Assembly: GCA_019417145.1 (NCBI GenBank)
Contig: DXVY01000069.1
Coordinates: 1 to 7,989, forward strand
Direction: 5' to 3'
From: Clostridiales bacterium
GTDB taxonomy: Bacteria; Bacillota; Clostridia; Oscillospirales; Acutalibacteraceae
Length of the DNA stretch: 7,989 bases
This document shows, one piece after another, positions 1 to 6,407 of the stretch; position 1 is the stretch's first letter; each line of letters begins with the position of its first letter. Both the position numbers and the translations under genes were made by a program. Below the pieces are notes generated by a model. That model searched no databases and was not told the origin of the DNA. It was given only the letters and a program-made list of their open reading frames with translations.

Positions 1-539
1 TTGTCCTCGCAGCCCGGCCGCCGGATGTTGCCCTTGCGCAAGGAGTTGTTGTTGACCTCCAAAAGCACCCCCAGCTCCTTTGCGGCGGGCACGATCCGCC
101 CGTAGTCTACCGGGAAGGTGCTGTCGTCCGGATGGGCGATAATGGAGACATATGGACTTTCCATGGCCCGGAGCATATTCTGGGTATTCCCTTCCAGGCC
201 GCCGTCGGTATAACAGAAGGCATGCACCCCGGCGATACAGTAGTCCAGCGTGGACATAAGCGTATCCGACATGGACAGGGTCCCGTCGGAAAGAATATTG
301 ACCTCGCTGCCCAAAAGCAGGTCCACCCCCTCCAGGCGACGGGGAACCACCTCCAAATTCATAAAATAGAGCTCGTCGCATGTGCCGGGAATACCGGCTG
401 CATGCTCGCTGATCCCCAAAAGCTCCAGCCCCTGCTCCCTGGCCGCGGCGGCCATTTCCCGAATGGTGCCGTAGGCGTGTCCGCTGGCCAGGGTATGGGT
501 GTGGGCGTCCAAAAGAATTTTATCGCTGCGCAGGCGCAT
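1..539 (-). CDS. ycdX: YcdX-like PHP-domain metal-dependent phosphatase, C-terminus cut by window edge
   Basis: This is the first 179 codons of a gene read leftward; members of the family are usually about 245 residues, so roughly the last quarter is missing. The PHP-domain metal-binding pattern is visible: the HTH pair DAHTHT (His13, His15), SEH (Glu45, His46), GSEVN (Glu79), GVHAF (His106) and IIAHPDD (His136). The stretch ASGHAYGTI after the HxH pair and LLEVNNNSL near residues 159-167 are typical of the YcdX subgroup rather than of DNA polymerase PHP domains or HisK-type histidinol phosphatase. Family members are cytosolic trinuclear-metal phosphoesterases whose physiological substrate is poorly defined. 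The start is ATG at 539, preceded by a GGGAG ribosome binding site and a good promoter. The gene is transcribed divergently from the cell-wall operon and no functional link to it is evident. Confidence 0.9.
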   Translation of the reverse strand, partial: MRLRSDKILLDAHTHTLASGHAYGTIREMAAAAREQGLELLGISEHAAGIPGTCDELYFMNLEVVPRRLEGVDLLLGSEVNILSDGTLSMSDTLMSTLDYCIAGVHAFCYTDGGLEGNTQNMLRAMESPYVSIIAHPDDSTFPVDYGRIVPAAKELGVLLEVNNNSLRKGNIRRPGCED

Positions 540-595
540 ATTGCTCTCCCACCTATCTGCGTATTTATATTCATACCGTAACGATTGCTATCTTT

Positions 596-624
596 AGTGT
601 AAAACCTTCCGGCTTTTCTGTCAA
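596..624 (-). promoter_or_regulatory. Sigma-A-type promoter for the ycdX-like gene
   Basis: Read on the minus strand, a perfect TTGACA -35 box (619-624) is followed by a 17-base spacer and a TACACT -10 box (596-601). Transcription would begin near 589, giving a leader of about 50 bases before the ATG at 539. Confidence 0.7.
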
Positions 625-725
625 ATATTTTTCCGTTTGGGCGGCGGAACATGCGCCCTCGCCTTTTCTCTATGCAAAGGAAAATTTTAACCGGTCCATC
701 CCCGGTCGAAATTCGTATTTTTCCG

Positions 726-754
726 TTGACCCAAGGGATAAACAGAAGTAAAAT
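726..754 (+). promoter_or_regulatory. Sigma-A-type promoter of the GHL10-amidase operon
   Basis: A TTGACC -35 box (726-731), a 17-base spacer and a TAAAAT -10 box (749-754) predict transcription start near 760-762. The upstream in-frame ATG at 757 would then lie at or before the transcript start, which supports translation starting at 793. Confidence 0.75.
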
Positions 755-780
755 AAATGCAAGTGTACTATGAACGGAAC

Positions 781-786
781 GGGAGG
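781..786 (+). promoter_or_regulatory. Ribosome binding site fixing the lipoprotein start at 793
   Basis: GGGAGG lies six bases before ATG 793. No comparable site precedes the in-frame ATG at 757, and starting at 793 gives a compact lipoprotein signal peptide. Confidence 0.85.
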
Positions 787-792
787 ATCTTC

Positions 793-2247
793 ATGGGGCG
801 TTTCATATCCCTGCTGTGTCTTATGCTTATGTTTCTTACCCTGCTCACCGGATGCCTGGGCGGCAACGCGTCCGCCCCGGTCTCCTCTGACGGGATGGTA
901 GCCTCCGGCCCGGCAAACGCCGCTGTCAGCGAGGCGTCCAGCCAGGCCTCGACCTCCACGGCGGCAGAAAGCGCATCCGCCGCTCCGGAAAGCGCCGCAG
1001 CCGCCGGCTCACACGCGCAGCAGGCCGATACGTCCCCTGGAGAAAACGATACGTCTTTGACTGCCCGCCCCGGGACCTCGGCCGAAACGCAGCCGGCCAC
1101 CGAATCGCCAAACACCGACAGCGACGGGGTTCGGCAGGACGGGGAGTTTCGGGCGGTCTGGATCTCTTACTACGAGCTGGACGGCCGGGGGAAAAACGGG
1201 GACCAATTCCGGGATATGGTCGGCGGGATGTTTGACAAGGTCAAAGAAATGGGCCTAAACACGGTGGTGGTCCATATCCGGGCCAATGCCGACGCCTTCT
1301 ATCCCTCCTCTTTCTTTCCCTGGTGCGAATACGCGGCCGGGACACAGGGACAGGATCCGGGCTATGACCCCCTGGCTATTATGATCGAGGAGGCCCACGC
1401 GCGCAGGCTCGCCTTCCACGCCTGGCTGAACCCCTATCGGGTATCCAACAAAAGCGGCGACCCCCTCACCCTATGCGAAAGCAACCCCGCGCGGGTCTGG
1501 CTCACCGACGAGGACGCATCCAACGACGACTGGGCCGTTTGCTGGGGGGACGGTATATACTACAACCCCGGGGTGCTGCCGGTGCAGAAGCTGATCCTGG
1601 ACGGGGTGCGGGAGATTCTGGACAACTATGCGGTGGACGGCATCCACTTTGACGATTACTTCTATCCCACCACCGATCCGGGCTTTGACAGCGCGGCATA
1701 CGGGCGATATACGGCGCAGGCCGGGGAATGCGCCCTGCCCCTGGGCGACTGGCGGCGGGCCAACGTCAACAGCCTGATGCAGGCCGTCTACCGGCTGGCG
1801 GAGGAAAAGGGCGTGCCCTTCGGCATCAGCCCCTCGGCCCATGTTTCGACCGATGGAAGCGATAAAAACTACAACGAGCTGTATGCCGATATTGCGCGGT
1901 GGATGGGCCAGCCGGGTTACATACACTATATCGCGCCCCAACTCTACTTCGGCTTTGCATATCCCAAGGAGGATTTCCGGTTCGATCGGCTGTTGGACAC
2001 CTGGCTGTCCCTCCCCCGCGCCCCAGGCGTGCGGCTCTATGTGGGCCTGCCGGCTTACAAGATCGGGACGGAGGACGCGGGCAGCGCCGAGTGGCTGGAA
2101 AAGGACGATATCCTAAAAAGGCAGCTTGCGCTGCTGCGGCAGGAAAAGGCCGACGGCTTCCTTCTATATTCCTATAGCTCCCTGGTCAGCGACCATCCGC
2201 TTTACCAGACGCAAATGGAAAATCTGCAAACGCTACTACAGGATTAG
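793..2247 (+). CDS. Lipoprotein with GHL10/YddW-like glycoside hydrolase domain
   Basis: This encodes 484 residues. A hydrophobic signal (residues 4-19) ends in the lipobox LLTGC, with Cys21 as the predicted lipid anchor on the outer face of the membrane. Residues 22-117 are a low-complexity Ser/Ala/Thr/Glu linker that probably spans the wall. Residues 118 to about 470 match the GHL10 (DUF187, COG1649) TIM-barrel family. Visible motifs are EFRAVWISYY at the start, VVVHIRANADAFYPS (158-172), FHAWLNPYR (208-216), VDGIHFDDYFYP (281-292, with Asp287 and Asp288), FGISPSAH (343-350) and APQLYF (381-386). In E. coli the relative YddW (DigH) cleaves peptide-free glycan strands, so a peptidoglycan glycosidase role is likely here; the exact bond is inferred. 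The stop is 10 bases before the amidase gene, so the two are surely cotranscribed. A longer reading from 757 is possible but poorly supported. Confidence 0.9.
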   Translation: MGRFISLLCLMLMFLTLLTGCLGGNASAPVSSDGMVASGPANAAVSEASSQASTSTAAESASAAPESAAAAGSHAQQADTSPGENDTSLTARPGTSAETQPATESPNTDSDGVRQDGEFRAVWISYYELDGRGKNGDQFRDMVGGMFDKVKEMGLNTVVVHIRANADAFYPSSFFPWCEYAAGTQGQDPGYDPLAIMIEEAHARRLAFHAWLNPYRVSNKSGDPLTLCESNPARVWLTDEDASNDDWAVCWGDGIYYNPGVLPVQKLILDGVREILDNYAVDGIHFDDYFYPTTDPGFDSAAYGRYTAQAGECALPLGDWRRANVNSLMQAVYRLAEEKGVPFGISPSAHVSTDGSDKNYNELYADIARWMGQPGYIHYIAPQLYFGFAYPKEDFRFDRLLDTWLSLPRAPGVRLYVGLPAYKIGTEDAGSAEWLEKDDILKRQLALLRQEKADGFLLYSYSSLVSDHPLYQTQMENLQTLLQD

Positions 2248-2251
2248 GAGG
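2246..2251 (+). promoter_or_regulatory. Ribosome binding site of the amidase gene, overlapping the upstream stop codon
   Basis: AGGAGG begins inside the TAG stop (2245-2247) of the lipoprotein gene and lies six bases before ATG 2258. This places the start at 2258, although the frame stays open upstream to 2126 within the previous gene. The arrangement suggests translational coupling. Confidence 0.85.
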
Positions 2252-2257
2252 TTCACA

Positions 2258-5200
2258 ATGCGAATCAAGGATGTGAAAATAAAGGGCGAGGACACGCAGC
2301 CGGAGAAGGAAGACATCCGTCCGCAGGAGGCGGGGGATACGCTTTCGGTCCCCCGCGCCCCCACGGCCGACGGTGACCGGCAGACCATTCCTCCGGCCCC
2401 GCCCTCCTCTGTGCAGGCAGGCAAAGCGGCCAGCGGCGCGGGAACCGGGCTTTCATCAGAGGCAGGCGACGCGCCGAAGGGCCATAACGCAATAGGCGGG
2501 ACGCCGAAATCTCCCGACGAAATAGACGGAACACAGCATGACGCCGGTCAAACAAAGGGGACACAGGACGATGCCGGCGAACCGGACGGAATACAGGAAG
2601 ATCTCCACCAAACACGCCCAGCGTCAGAAGACCGCGAAGAGGGACAAACGGCGCCATCCGGACGGCCCAAGGCCAAGAGCCGGCTGCGCACCCTGCTGAT
2701 TGGCGCGGGCGTGCTGGCGGGTCTGGCCATCCTAACCGGCGCGCTGGCCCTTTCCGGCCTTTTTCGCCCCGCGGCCGACAATTCCTCCTCCGCGGCCGTC
2801 GGCGGACCTGCGGACGGGCAGTCGGTCCTGCAGTCCACCTCCTCCGGCACAGTGCCTACCGTCACCCGATCCGACCGGATCATCGGCGGCTGGGTGACGG
2901 TAGGCGTGGATTTCCTCACCGACGGACAGGACGGCGTTCAGGCCGCAGCCGCCCTGGACAGCGCCATTGACGCCTGCAAGGACTACGGCTGCAACACCAT
3001 CCTTTTTCCGGTCAGCCAGCGGACGTCCGCCGCCGCACCTGAAGGGGGAAGCTTTATGGAACGGGCCATGTCCTGGGCCCACGAAAAGGGTATGGCCTTT
3101 TACGCCGTGGCCGACGCCGGCGCGGACGACGGGGGTCGGCTTGACCTATCCCGGCCCGACGCGGTCCAAAGGGCGGCGGACAGGCTGGCCGCCCTGCCGG
3201 CCATCAAGGAGCTGGACGGCATCCTGCTGGAGGGCTGCGCCTATGAGGAGGGACAGGCCGCCTATGCCGACTATATGCGTGAGGGCGGCGGCATGGGGTT
3301 TGAGAACTATCGTCGGGACCGGCTGTCGGCGGCCATGCAGCGTTTGACCGGCGTCCTGCGGGAGGCTAACGGCAACCTGTATATCGGCCTGCTGGCCGAT
3401 CCTATCTGGGCGGTTTCCTCCGCCGGCGAGGGCGGCATAGAGCTGGGGGCGGAATTATCCGGTTCCTATGCGGCCGGAGCGGATACCCTGGGTTGGATGC
3501 AGAAGGGATACTTTGACTGGATTATGGTCAGGGCCACCTCCACCAAGGATGGGCAGGCGCCCTTCCAGACGGTAGCCGATTGGTGGAACAGTAAGGCTTC
3601 CGGCAGCTTTGGCCTCTGCTTTCTCCACGCCGCCGACCAGGTGCCCGCGGGCGCGGCGGGCTATGAAAACCCCGATGAGATTTTGCGGCAGGTGCTCTGC
3701 CTCAAGGACATGCCCGCCGCCGGCTCCTCCTTCTACACCATATCCGCGCTGACCGGGGACGGCGGCGGCGGGGCCGAGGCGCTGAAAAAGTATCTTACCG
3801 GCCAACTGCCCGAGGGCTACCAGCCGGTGGATCTGACCATTTCCAGCCCGGCCAAGCAGACCCTCACCACCCATGAATCCAGTATCGGCTTCGTGGGCGC
3901 TTCTGACCCGCTCTATCCCATCACCTTAAACGGGCAGGAGATCCAGCGCACCGAGGCCGGTTATTTTTCCCTGCAAATGGACTTAAATATTGGGGTCAAT
4001 CGCTTTACCTTCCAGCACAAGGGACAAAGCCTCACCTATACCATCACCTATAAGCAGGTGCTGCTGAGGGAAATCGCCCCTGCCGGCGACCTAACCCTAG
4101 ACGGCGGCTCGGTGATCATGGTTAAGGCCGTGGCCCGACTGGGCAGCACGGTGACCGCCCGGCTGGGAGACGCTTCTATTACCCTGGAGCCCCAGCTCAG
4201 CGATAATCCGGAGGAAACGGCGGCGGGATCGGCCGATTTCGTCACCTATCTGGGCACCTTCTCCATGCCCGCCGACCTTCGCCGGGATACCCAAATGGGC
4301 AGGGTCTCCTTTACGGCCCACTACAACGGCCAGACCGAGACCATGACCGGCGGCAGCATTACCGTGCGGGCCGGCAGTATGGATGATCCCGGCCTCCCCC
4401 CCTTCGACAGCAACGGAGACGGCAGCGAAAACTATATCAACGTGGGCACCGGGCTGATCGCCGAGGTTTCCTCCTATCAGATCGAGACCTTCGACGGCAA
4501 CATCATCGACGATCGCTCCCGCCCCACCAACAATTATCTGCCCAAGGGCACAGTGGACTATTGCTCCCGCTCCACGGTCATGGATGCGGGCTCGGGCTAC
4601 ACCTATCGGGTACTGCGCTACGGCAAGCGGGTATACACCACCAGCAAGGAGAAGGGGGACAATATCAAGGTCTATGAGGGCACCCTTCCCGAGACCAATA
4701 CCATCACGGCCGCGGGGGTGACGGAGGATCAACGGTTTCTCACCATGACCTTTGACACGGCATGGAAGGCCCCCTTCCGGTTTAAACTTTCCCCCCAAGG
4801 CTACCAAGACCCTTATCCCTCCGGCGGCGCGCCCAATTACTCCATCTCCTCCCCTACCTTCGACCATGTGGATATCACCTTCTGTTACGCCGCCACCGCC
4901 CAGGGTAAAATTGAGCTGCCCGCTGACAATCCCCTCTTTTCATCGGCTGAATGGATTAAAAACGAGGCCGACTATACCCTCCGGCTCCATCTCAAAAAGG
5001 CCGGCGGGCTCTATGGCTGGAATGCCGAATACAACAGCGCGGGCCAGCTGGTCTTCAGCTTTTTAAAGCCTGTGCAGCTGCAGGCGGCCGATAACCAGTA
5101 CGGCGTGTCTCTCCAGGGCGTAAAAATCGTGCTGGATCCCGGCCACGGCGGCAGCGATCCGGGCGCGGTAGGCTCCAATCCCCAATACACCGAGGCGGCG

Positions 5201-5656
5201 CTCAATTCCATTTTGACCTACAAGGTGCGGGACCGGCTGACGGCCCTTGGGGCGGAAGTCACCCTGACCAAAACCGACAGTGAACGGATGGGGCTGGATC
5301 CCCGGGTGCGCACGGTCAAGGAGGTAAAGCCCGACCTGTTTATATCCTTCCACCGCAATTCCAGCACCTCAGTTTTATCAAAGGGATACGAAAGCTACTA
5401 CTTCAACCCCTTCTCCGAGCCCCTCTCCCGGGCGATATACAAGCGAAACGCCGGCCTATACCTGGATCAACGGGGAAACCAGTGGGGTAACTTCTACGTG
5501 ATGCGGGTATCCGACTGCCCGGCCATACTGACCGAAAACGGGTTTGTGAGCAACGCGGACGAGTACAGCCTGCTGGTCACCGACGCCTTTAATGAATCGT
5601 GCGCCGACGCCACAGTGGACGGCATTGTGGATTATCTCAAGAGCATACAGCAATAA
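2258..5656 (+). CDS. Membrane-anchored multidomain N-acetylmuramoyl-L-alanine amidase (degenerate GHL10 + beta domains + Amidase_3)
   Basis: This encodes 1132 residues. Residues 1-141 are hydrophilic, disordered-looking and presumably cytosolic, with four 10-residue repeats at 81-120. One TM helix (about 145-169) follows basic residues, so the rest should be outside. Residues 212 to about 505 align by eye with the GHL10 domain of the preceding gene but lack its DD motif. Residues 525-598 look Ig-like or glucodextranase-B-like. About 820-945 is beta-rich and AMIN-like (weak). The C-terminus, from KIVLDPGHGG to the end, is a complete Amidase_3 zinc amidase: His963 (DPGHGG), Glu979 (YTEAALN), His1032 (SFHRN) and Glu1093 (LTENGF) fit the usual zinc-binding and catalytic positions. 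The expected reaction is cleavage of the MurNAc to L-alanine bond. It is far longer than typical Amidase_3 proteins such as CwlD (about 240 residues). It lies directly downstream of the lipoprotein gene and ends at a strong terminator. Amidase identity is firm; middle-domain names are tentative. Confidence 0.9.
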   Translation: MRIKDVKIKGEDTQPEKEDIRPQEAGDTLSVPRAPTADGDRQTIPPAPPSSVQAGKAASGAGTGLSSEAGDAPKGHNAIGGTPKSPDEIDGTQHDAGQTKGTQDDAGEPDGIQEDLHQTRPASEDREEGQTAPSGRPKAKSRLRTLLIGAGVLAGLAILTGALALSGLFRPAADNSSSAAVGGPADGQSVLQSTSSGTVPTVTRSDRIIGGWVTVGVDFLTDGQDGVQAAAALDSAIDACKDYGCNTILFPVSQRTSAAAPEGGSFMERAMSWAHEKGMAFYAVADAGADDGGRLDLSRPDAVQRAADRLAALPAIKELDGILLEGCAYEEGQAAYADYMREGGGMGFENYRRDRLSAAMQRLTGVLREANGNLYIGLLADPIWAVSSAGEGGIELGAELSGSYAAGADTLGWMQKGYFDWIMVRATSTKDGQAPFQTVADWWNSKASGSFGLCFLHAADQVPAGAAGYENPDEILRQVLCLKDMPAAGSSFYTISALTGDGGGGAEALKKYLTGQLPEGYQPVDLTISSPAKQTLTTHESSIGFVGASDPLYPITLNGQEIQRTEAGYFSLQMDLNIGVNRFTFQHKGQSLTYTITYKQVLLREIAPAGDLTLDGGSVIMVKAVARLGSTVTARLGDASITLEPQLSDNPEETAAGSADFVTYLGTFSMPADLRRDTQMGRVSFTAHYNGQTETMTGGSITVRAGSMDDPGLPPFDSNGDGSENYINVGTGLIAEVSSYQIETFDGNIIDDRSRPTNNYLPKGTVDYCSRSTVMDAGSGYTYRVLRYGKRVYTTSKEKGDNIKVYEGTLPETNTITAAGVTEDQRFLTMTFDTAWKAPFRFKLSPQGYQDPYPSGGAPNYSISSPTFDHVDITFCYAATAQGKIELPADNPLFSSAEWIKNEADYTLRLHLKKAGGLYGWNAEYNSAGQLVFSFLKPVQLQAADNQYGVSLQGVKIVLDPGHGGSDPGAVGSNPQYTEAALNSILTYKVRDRLTALGAEVTLTKTDSERMGLDPRVRTVKEVKPDLFISFHRNSSTSVLSKGYESYYFNPFSEPLSRAIYKRNAGLYLDQRGNQWGNFYVMRVSDCPAILTENGFVSNADEYSLLVTDAFNESCADATVDGIVDYLKSIQQ
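2498..2617 (+). repeat. Four degenerate 30-bp tandem repeats inside the amidase gene
   Basis: Four consecutive in-frame 30-base units (2498, 2528, 2558, 2588) encode GTPKSPDEID, GTQHDAGQTK, GTQDDAGEPD and GIQEDLHQTR. Units two and three are the most alike, sharing GGN-ACA-CAG and the Asp-Ala-Gly codons. They lie in the predicted cytosolic tail before the TM helix. Confidence 0.75.
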
Positions 5657-5676
5657 GGGGGCATTCCCTCCTTGGC

Positions 5677-5713
5677 AAAAGGCAGCCGACAAAAATCGGC
5701 TGCCTTTTGTTTT
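5677..5713 (+). terminator. Intrinsic terminator of the GHL10-amidase operon
   Basis: A perfect 13-bp stem (5677-5689 with 5696-5708), six-base loop CAAAAA and a T-rich run (CCTTTTGTTTT) lie 20 bases after the amidase stop codon. The A-rich left arm makes partial activity on the opposite strand possible. Confidence 0.93.
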
Positions 5714-5818
5714 ATTCTACATATACTTTTCGTTTTATTTTTTGTTTTACAAACTATTGTATTTTTCGACGTTTTTTATAATTATATAAAAACTTTTTAT
5801 ATTTTTTCACTAAATTTA
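5709..5818. other. AT-rich non-coding spacer
   Basis: This stretch consists almost entirely of A and T runs and contrasts sharply with the GC-rich genes on both sides. It has no credible coding frame. It includes an inverted repeat at 5773-5792 (TTTTTATA, four bases, TATAAAAA). It lies just upstream of the -35 box and may act as an UP-element-like promoter enhancer or a regulator-binding region; neither is shown. Confidence 0.6.
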
Positions 5819-5847
5819 TTGACACAATTAGAAATATATGGTATTGT
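5819..5847 (+). promoter_or_regulatory. Promoter of the small secreted protein gene, with extended -10
   Basis: A perfect TTGACA -35 box (5819-5824), 17-base spacer and TATTGT -10 box (5842-5847) preceded by TGG (5839-5841) form an extended -10 promoter. Transcription would start near 5854, giving a leader of about 74 bases. Confidence 0.72.
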
Positions 5848-5854
5848 ATAGATG

Positions 5855-5864
5855 CAGTTAACTG
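5855..5864. promoter_or_regulatory. Possible operator palindrome at the predicted transcription start
   Basis: CAGTTAACTG is a perfect 10-base palindrome located just after the -10 box, where a bound repressor would block transcription. Ten-base palindromes also arise by chance and no regulator gene is visible in the window, so this is only a candidate. Confidence 0.3.
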
Positions 5865-5915
5865 TTATCTAGGTTTTCACTCCATCCGGCGGATGAGGCG
5901 ACACAAATCCCAACG

Positions 5916-5921
5916 AGGAGG
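5916..5921 (+). promoter_or_regulatory. Ribosome binding site of the small secreted protein gene
   Basis: AGGAGG lies six bases before ATG 5928 and nine before a second ATG at 5931. Either start gives the same signal peptide. The in-frame TTG at 5922 directly abuts the site and is too close to be used. Confidence 0.85.
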
Positions 5922-5927
5922 TTGAAA

Positions 5928-6338
5928 ATGATGAAAAAGCTTCTGGCGCTTGTTTTTGCAATGGGTATTTTTATGACCAGTACCATCTATGCTTCTGCGG
6001 ATACAGAACATAGTTTGTCCAACCTGGATCTTTATCAGGACGGCCCCCCGCATTTTGGTGTATATAAGCGTTATGATGCAGGGTTTCCAAGTATTTCTAT
6101 GAACGTAACCTCCATTAACCAATATTACAGCGGCGAAATCTATTGCAATCTCAGCATAACCTATCAGAAAAAGACATTGTTTGGTCAAGATGACATCTAT
6201 AATTATACAAAAGCGTGTTACACAGGTACCGGCGGCTACATGTATCAACGCCAAGGCAGCGGCCAATATCGTTATATTTTCAACGCCACCAGAAACGGCC
6301 TGAAGGCCAATAATGTGGTGGGCAAGCAATTTAATTAG
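5928..6338 (+). CDS. Small secreted tyrosine-rich protein of unknown family
   Basis: I do not recognise this family. The gene encodes 136 residues. MMKKLL followed by a hydrophobic core (5-21) and ASA before Asp25 is a clear Sec signal peptide with signal peptidase I cleavage near 24/25, leaving a mature protein of about 112 residues. The mature part has 14 tyrosines (about one in eight), two cysteines (Cys73, Cys97) that could form one disulfide, no other membrane segment and no recognisable catalytic motif. The alternating polar and aromatic pattern suggests a small beta-rich fold. The gene is visibly more AT-rich than its neighbours, has its own promoter and ends just before a terminator. 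The ABC ATPase and permease follow on the same strand. Possible roles are a bacteriocin-like effector (as in lactococcin 972-type loci, which also pair a Sec-secreted protein with ABC genes) or an exported partner of the transporter. No convincing lactococcin 972 motif was seen. Confidence 0.8.
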   Translation: MMKKLLALVFAMGIFMTSTIYASADTEHSLSNLDLYQDGPPHFGVYKRYDAGFPSISMNVTSINQYYSGEIYCNLSITYQKKTLFGQDDIYNYTKACYTGTGGYMYQRQGSGQYRYIFNATRNGLKANNVVGKQFN

Positions 6339-6349
6339 CTAAGCGCACT

Positions 6350-6389
6350 GCCCTGCGCGGTGAAGCCATACCGCGCAGGGCGCATTTTT
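6350..6389 (+). terminator. Strong intrinsic terminator between the secreted protein and ABC genes
   Basis: An 11-bp perfect GC-rich stem (CCCTGCGCGGT, 6351-6361, with ACCGCGCAGGG, 6370-6380) is extended by a further G-C pair and closes an eight-base loop. TTTTT follows at 6385-6389. Only 18 bases separate it from the ATPase start codon, leaving no room for a downstream promoter. Confidence 0.9.
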
Positions 6390-6393
6390 AAGC

Positions 6394-6399
6394 AGGAGG
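6394..6399 (+). promoter_or_regulatory. Ribosome binding site fixing the ABC ATPase start at 6408
   Basis: AGGAGG lies eight bases before ATG 6408. The longer in-frame start, GTG at 6360, falls inside the terminator stem and has no ribosome binding site. Confidence 0.88.
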
Positions 6400-6407
6400 G
6401 ACGGCGT

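Noticed and set aside
757..792. Longer N-terminus for the GHL10 lipoprotein starting at ATG 757
   Set aside because: No ribosome binding site precedes 757, the -10 box ends at 754 so the codon would lie before the transcript start, and GGGAGG with ideal spacing precedes ATG 793, which gives a standard lipoprotein signal.
2126..2257. Amidase frame extended upstream to 2126
   Set aside because: The extra 44 codons lie inside the lipoprotein gene in another frame and read as an arginine-rich shadow. AGGAGG before ATG 2258 marks the true start.
4097..4867. 256-codon open frame on the minus strand within the amidase gene
   Set aside because: It is antisense to a well-supported gene with clear domains. 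Long antisense frames are expected in GC-rich DNA, and its product is a Gly/His/Val-rich shadow with no recognisable domain.
6177..6203. TTGTTT and TATAAT boxes inside the small gene as a promoter for the ABC genes
   Set aside because: The spacer is only 15 bases, the -35 box is poor, the stretch is AT-rich coding sequence, and a transcript from it would still meet the terminator at 6350-6389. It is not excluded but not supported.
5877..6329. 150-codon open frame on the minus strand over the small secreted protein gene
   Set aside because: The plus-strand reading has a promoter, an AGGAGG site, a signal peptide and a terminator. The minus-strand frame ends by reading back through the leader and has no comparable support.
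5928..6338. Assignment of the small secreted protein to the lactococcin 972 bacteriocin family
   Set aside because: Context and size are suggestive, but I could not see the family's Gly/Trp-rich start or its characteristic aromatic C-terminus, so I left it unassigned.
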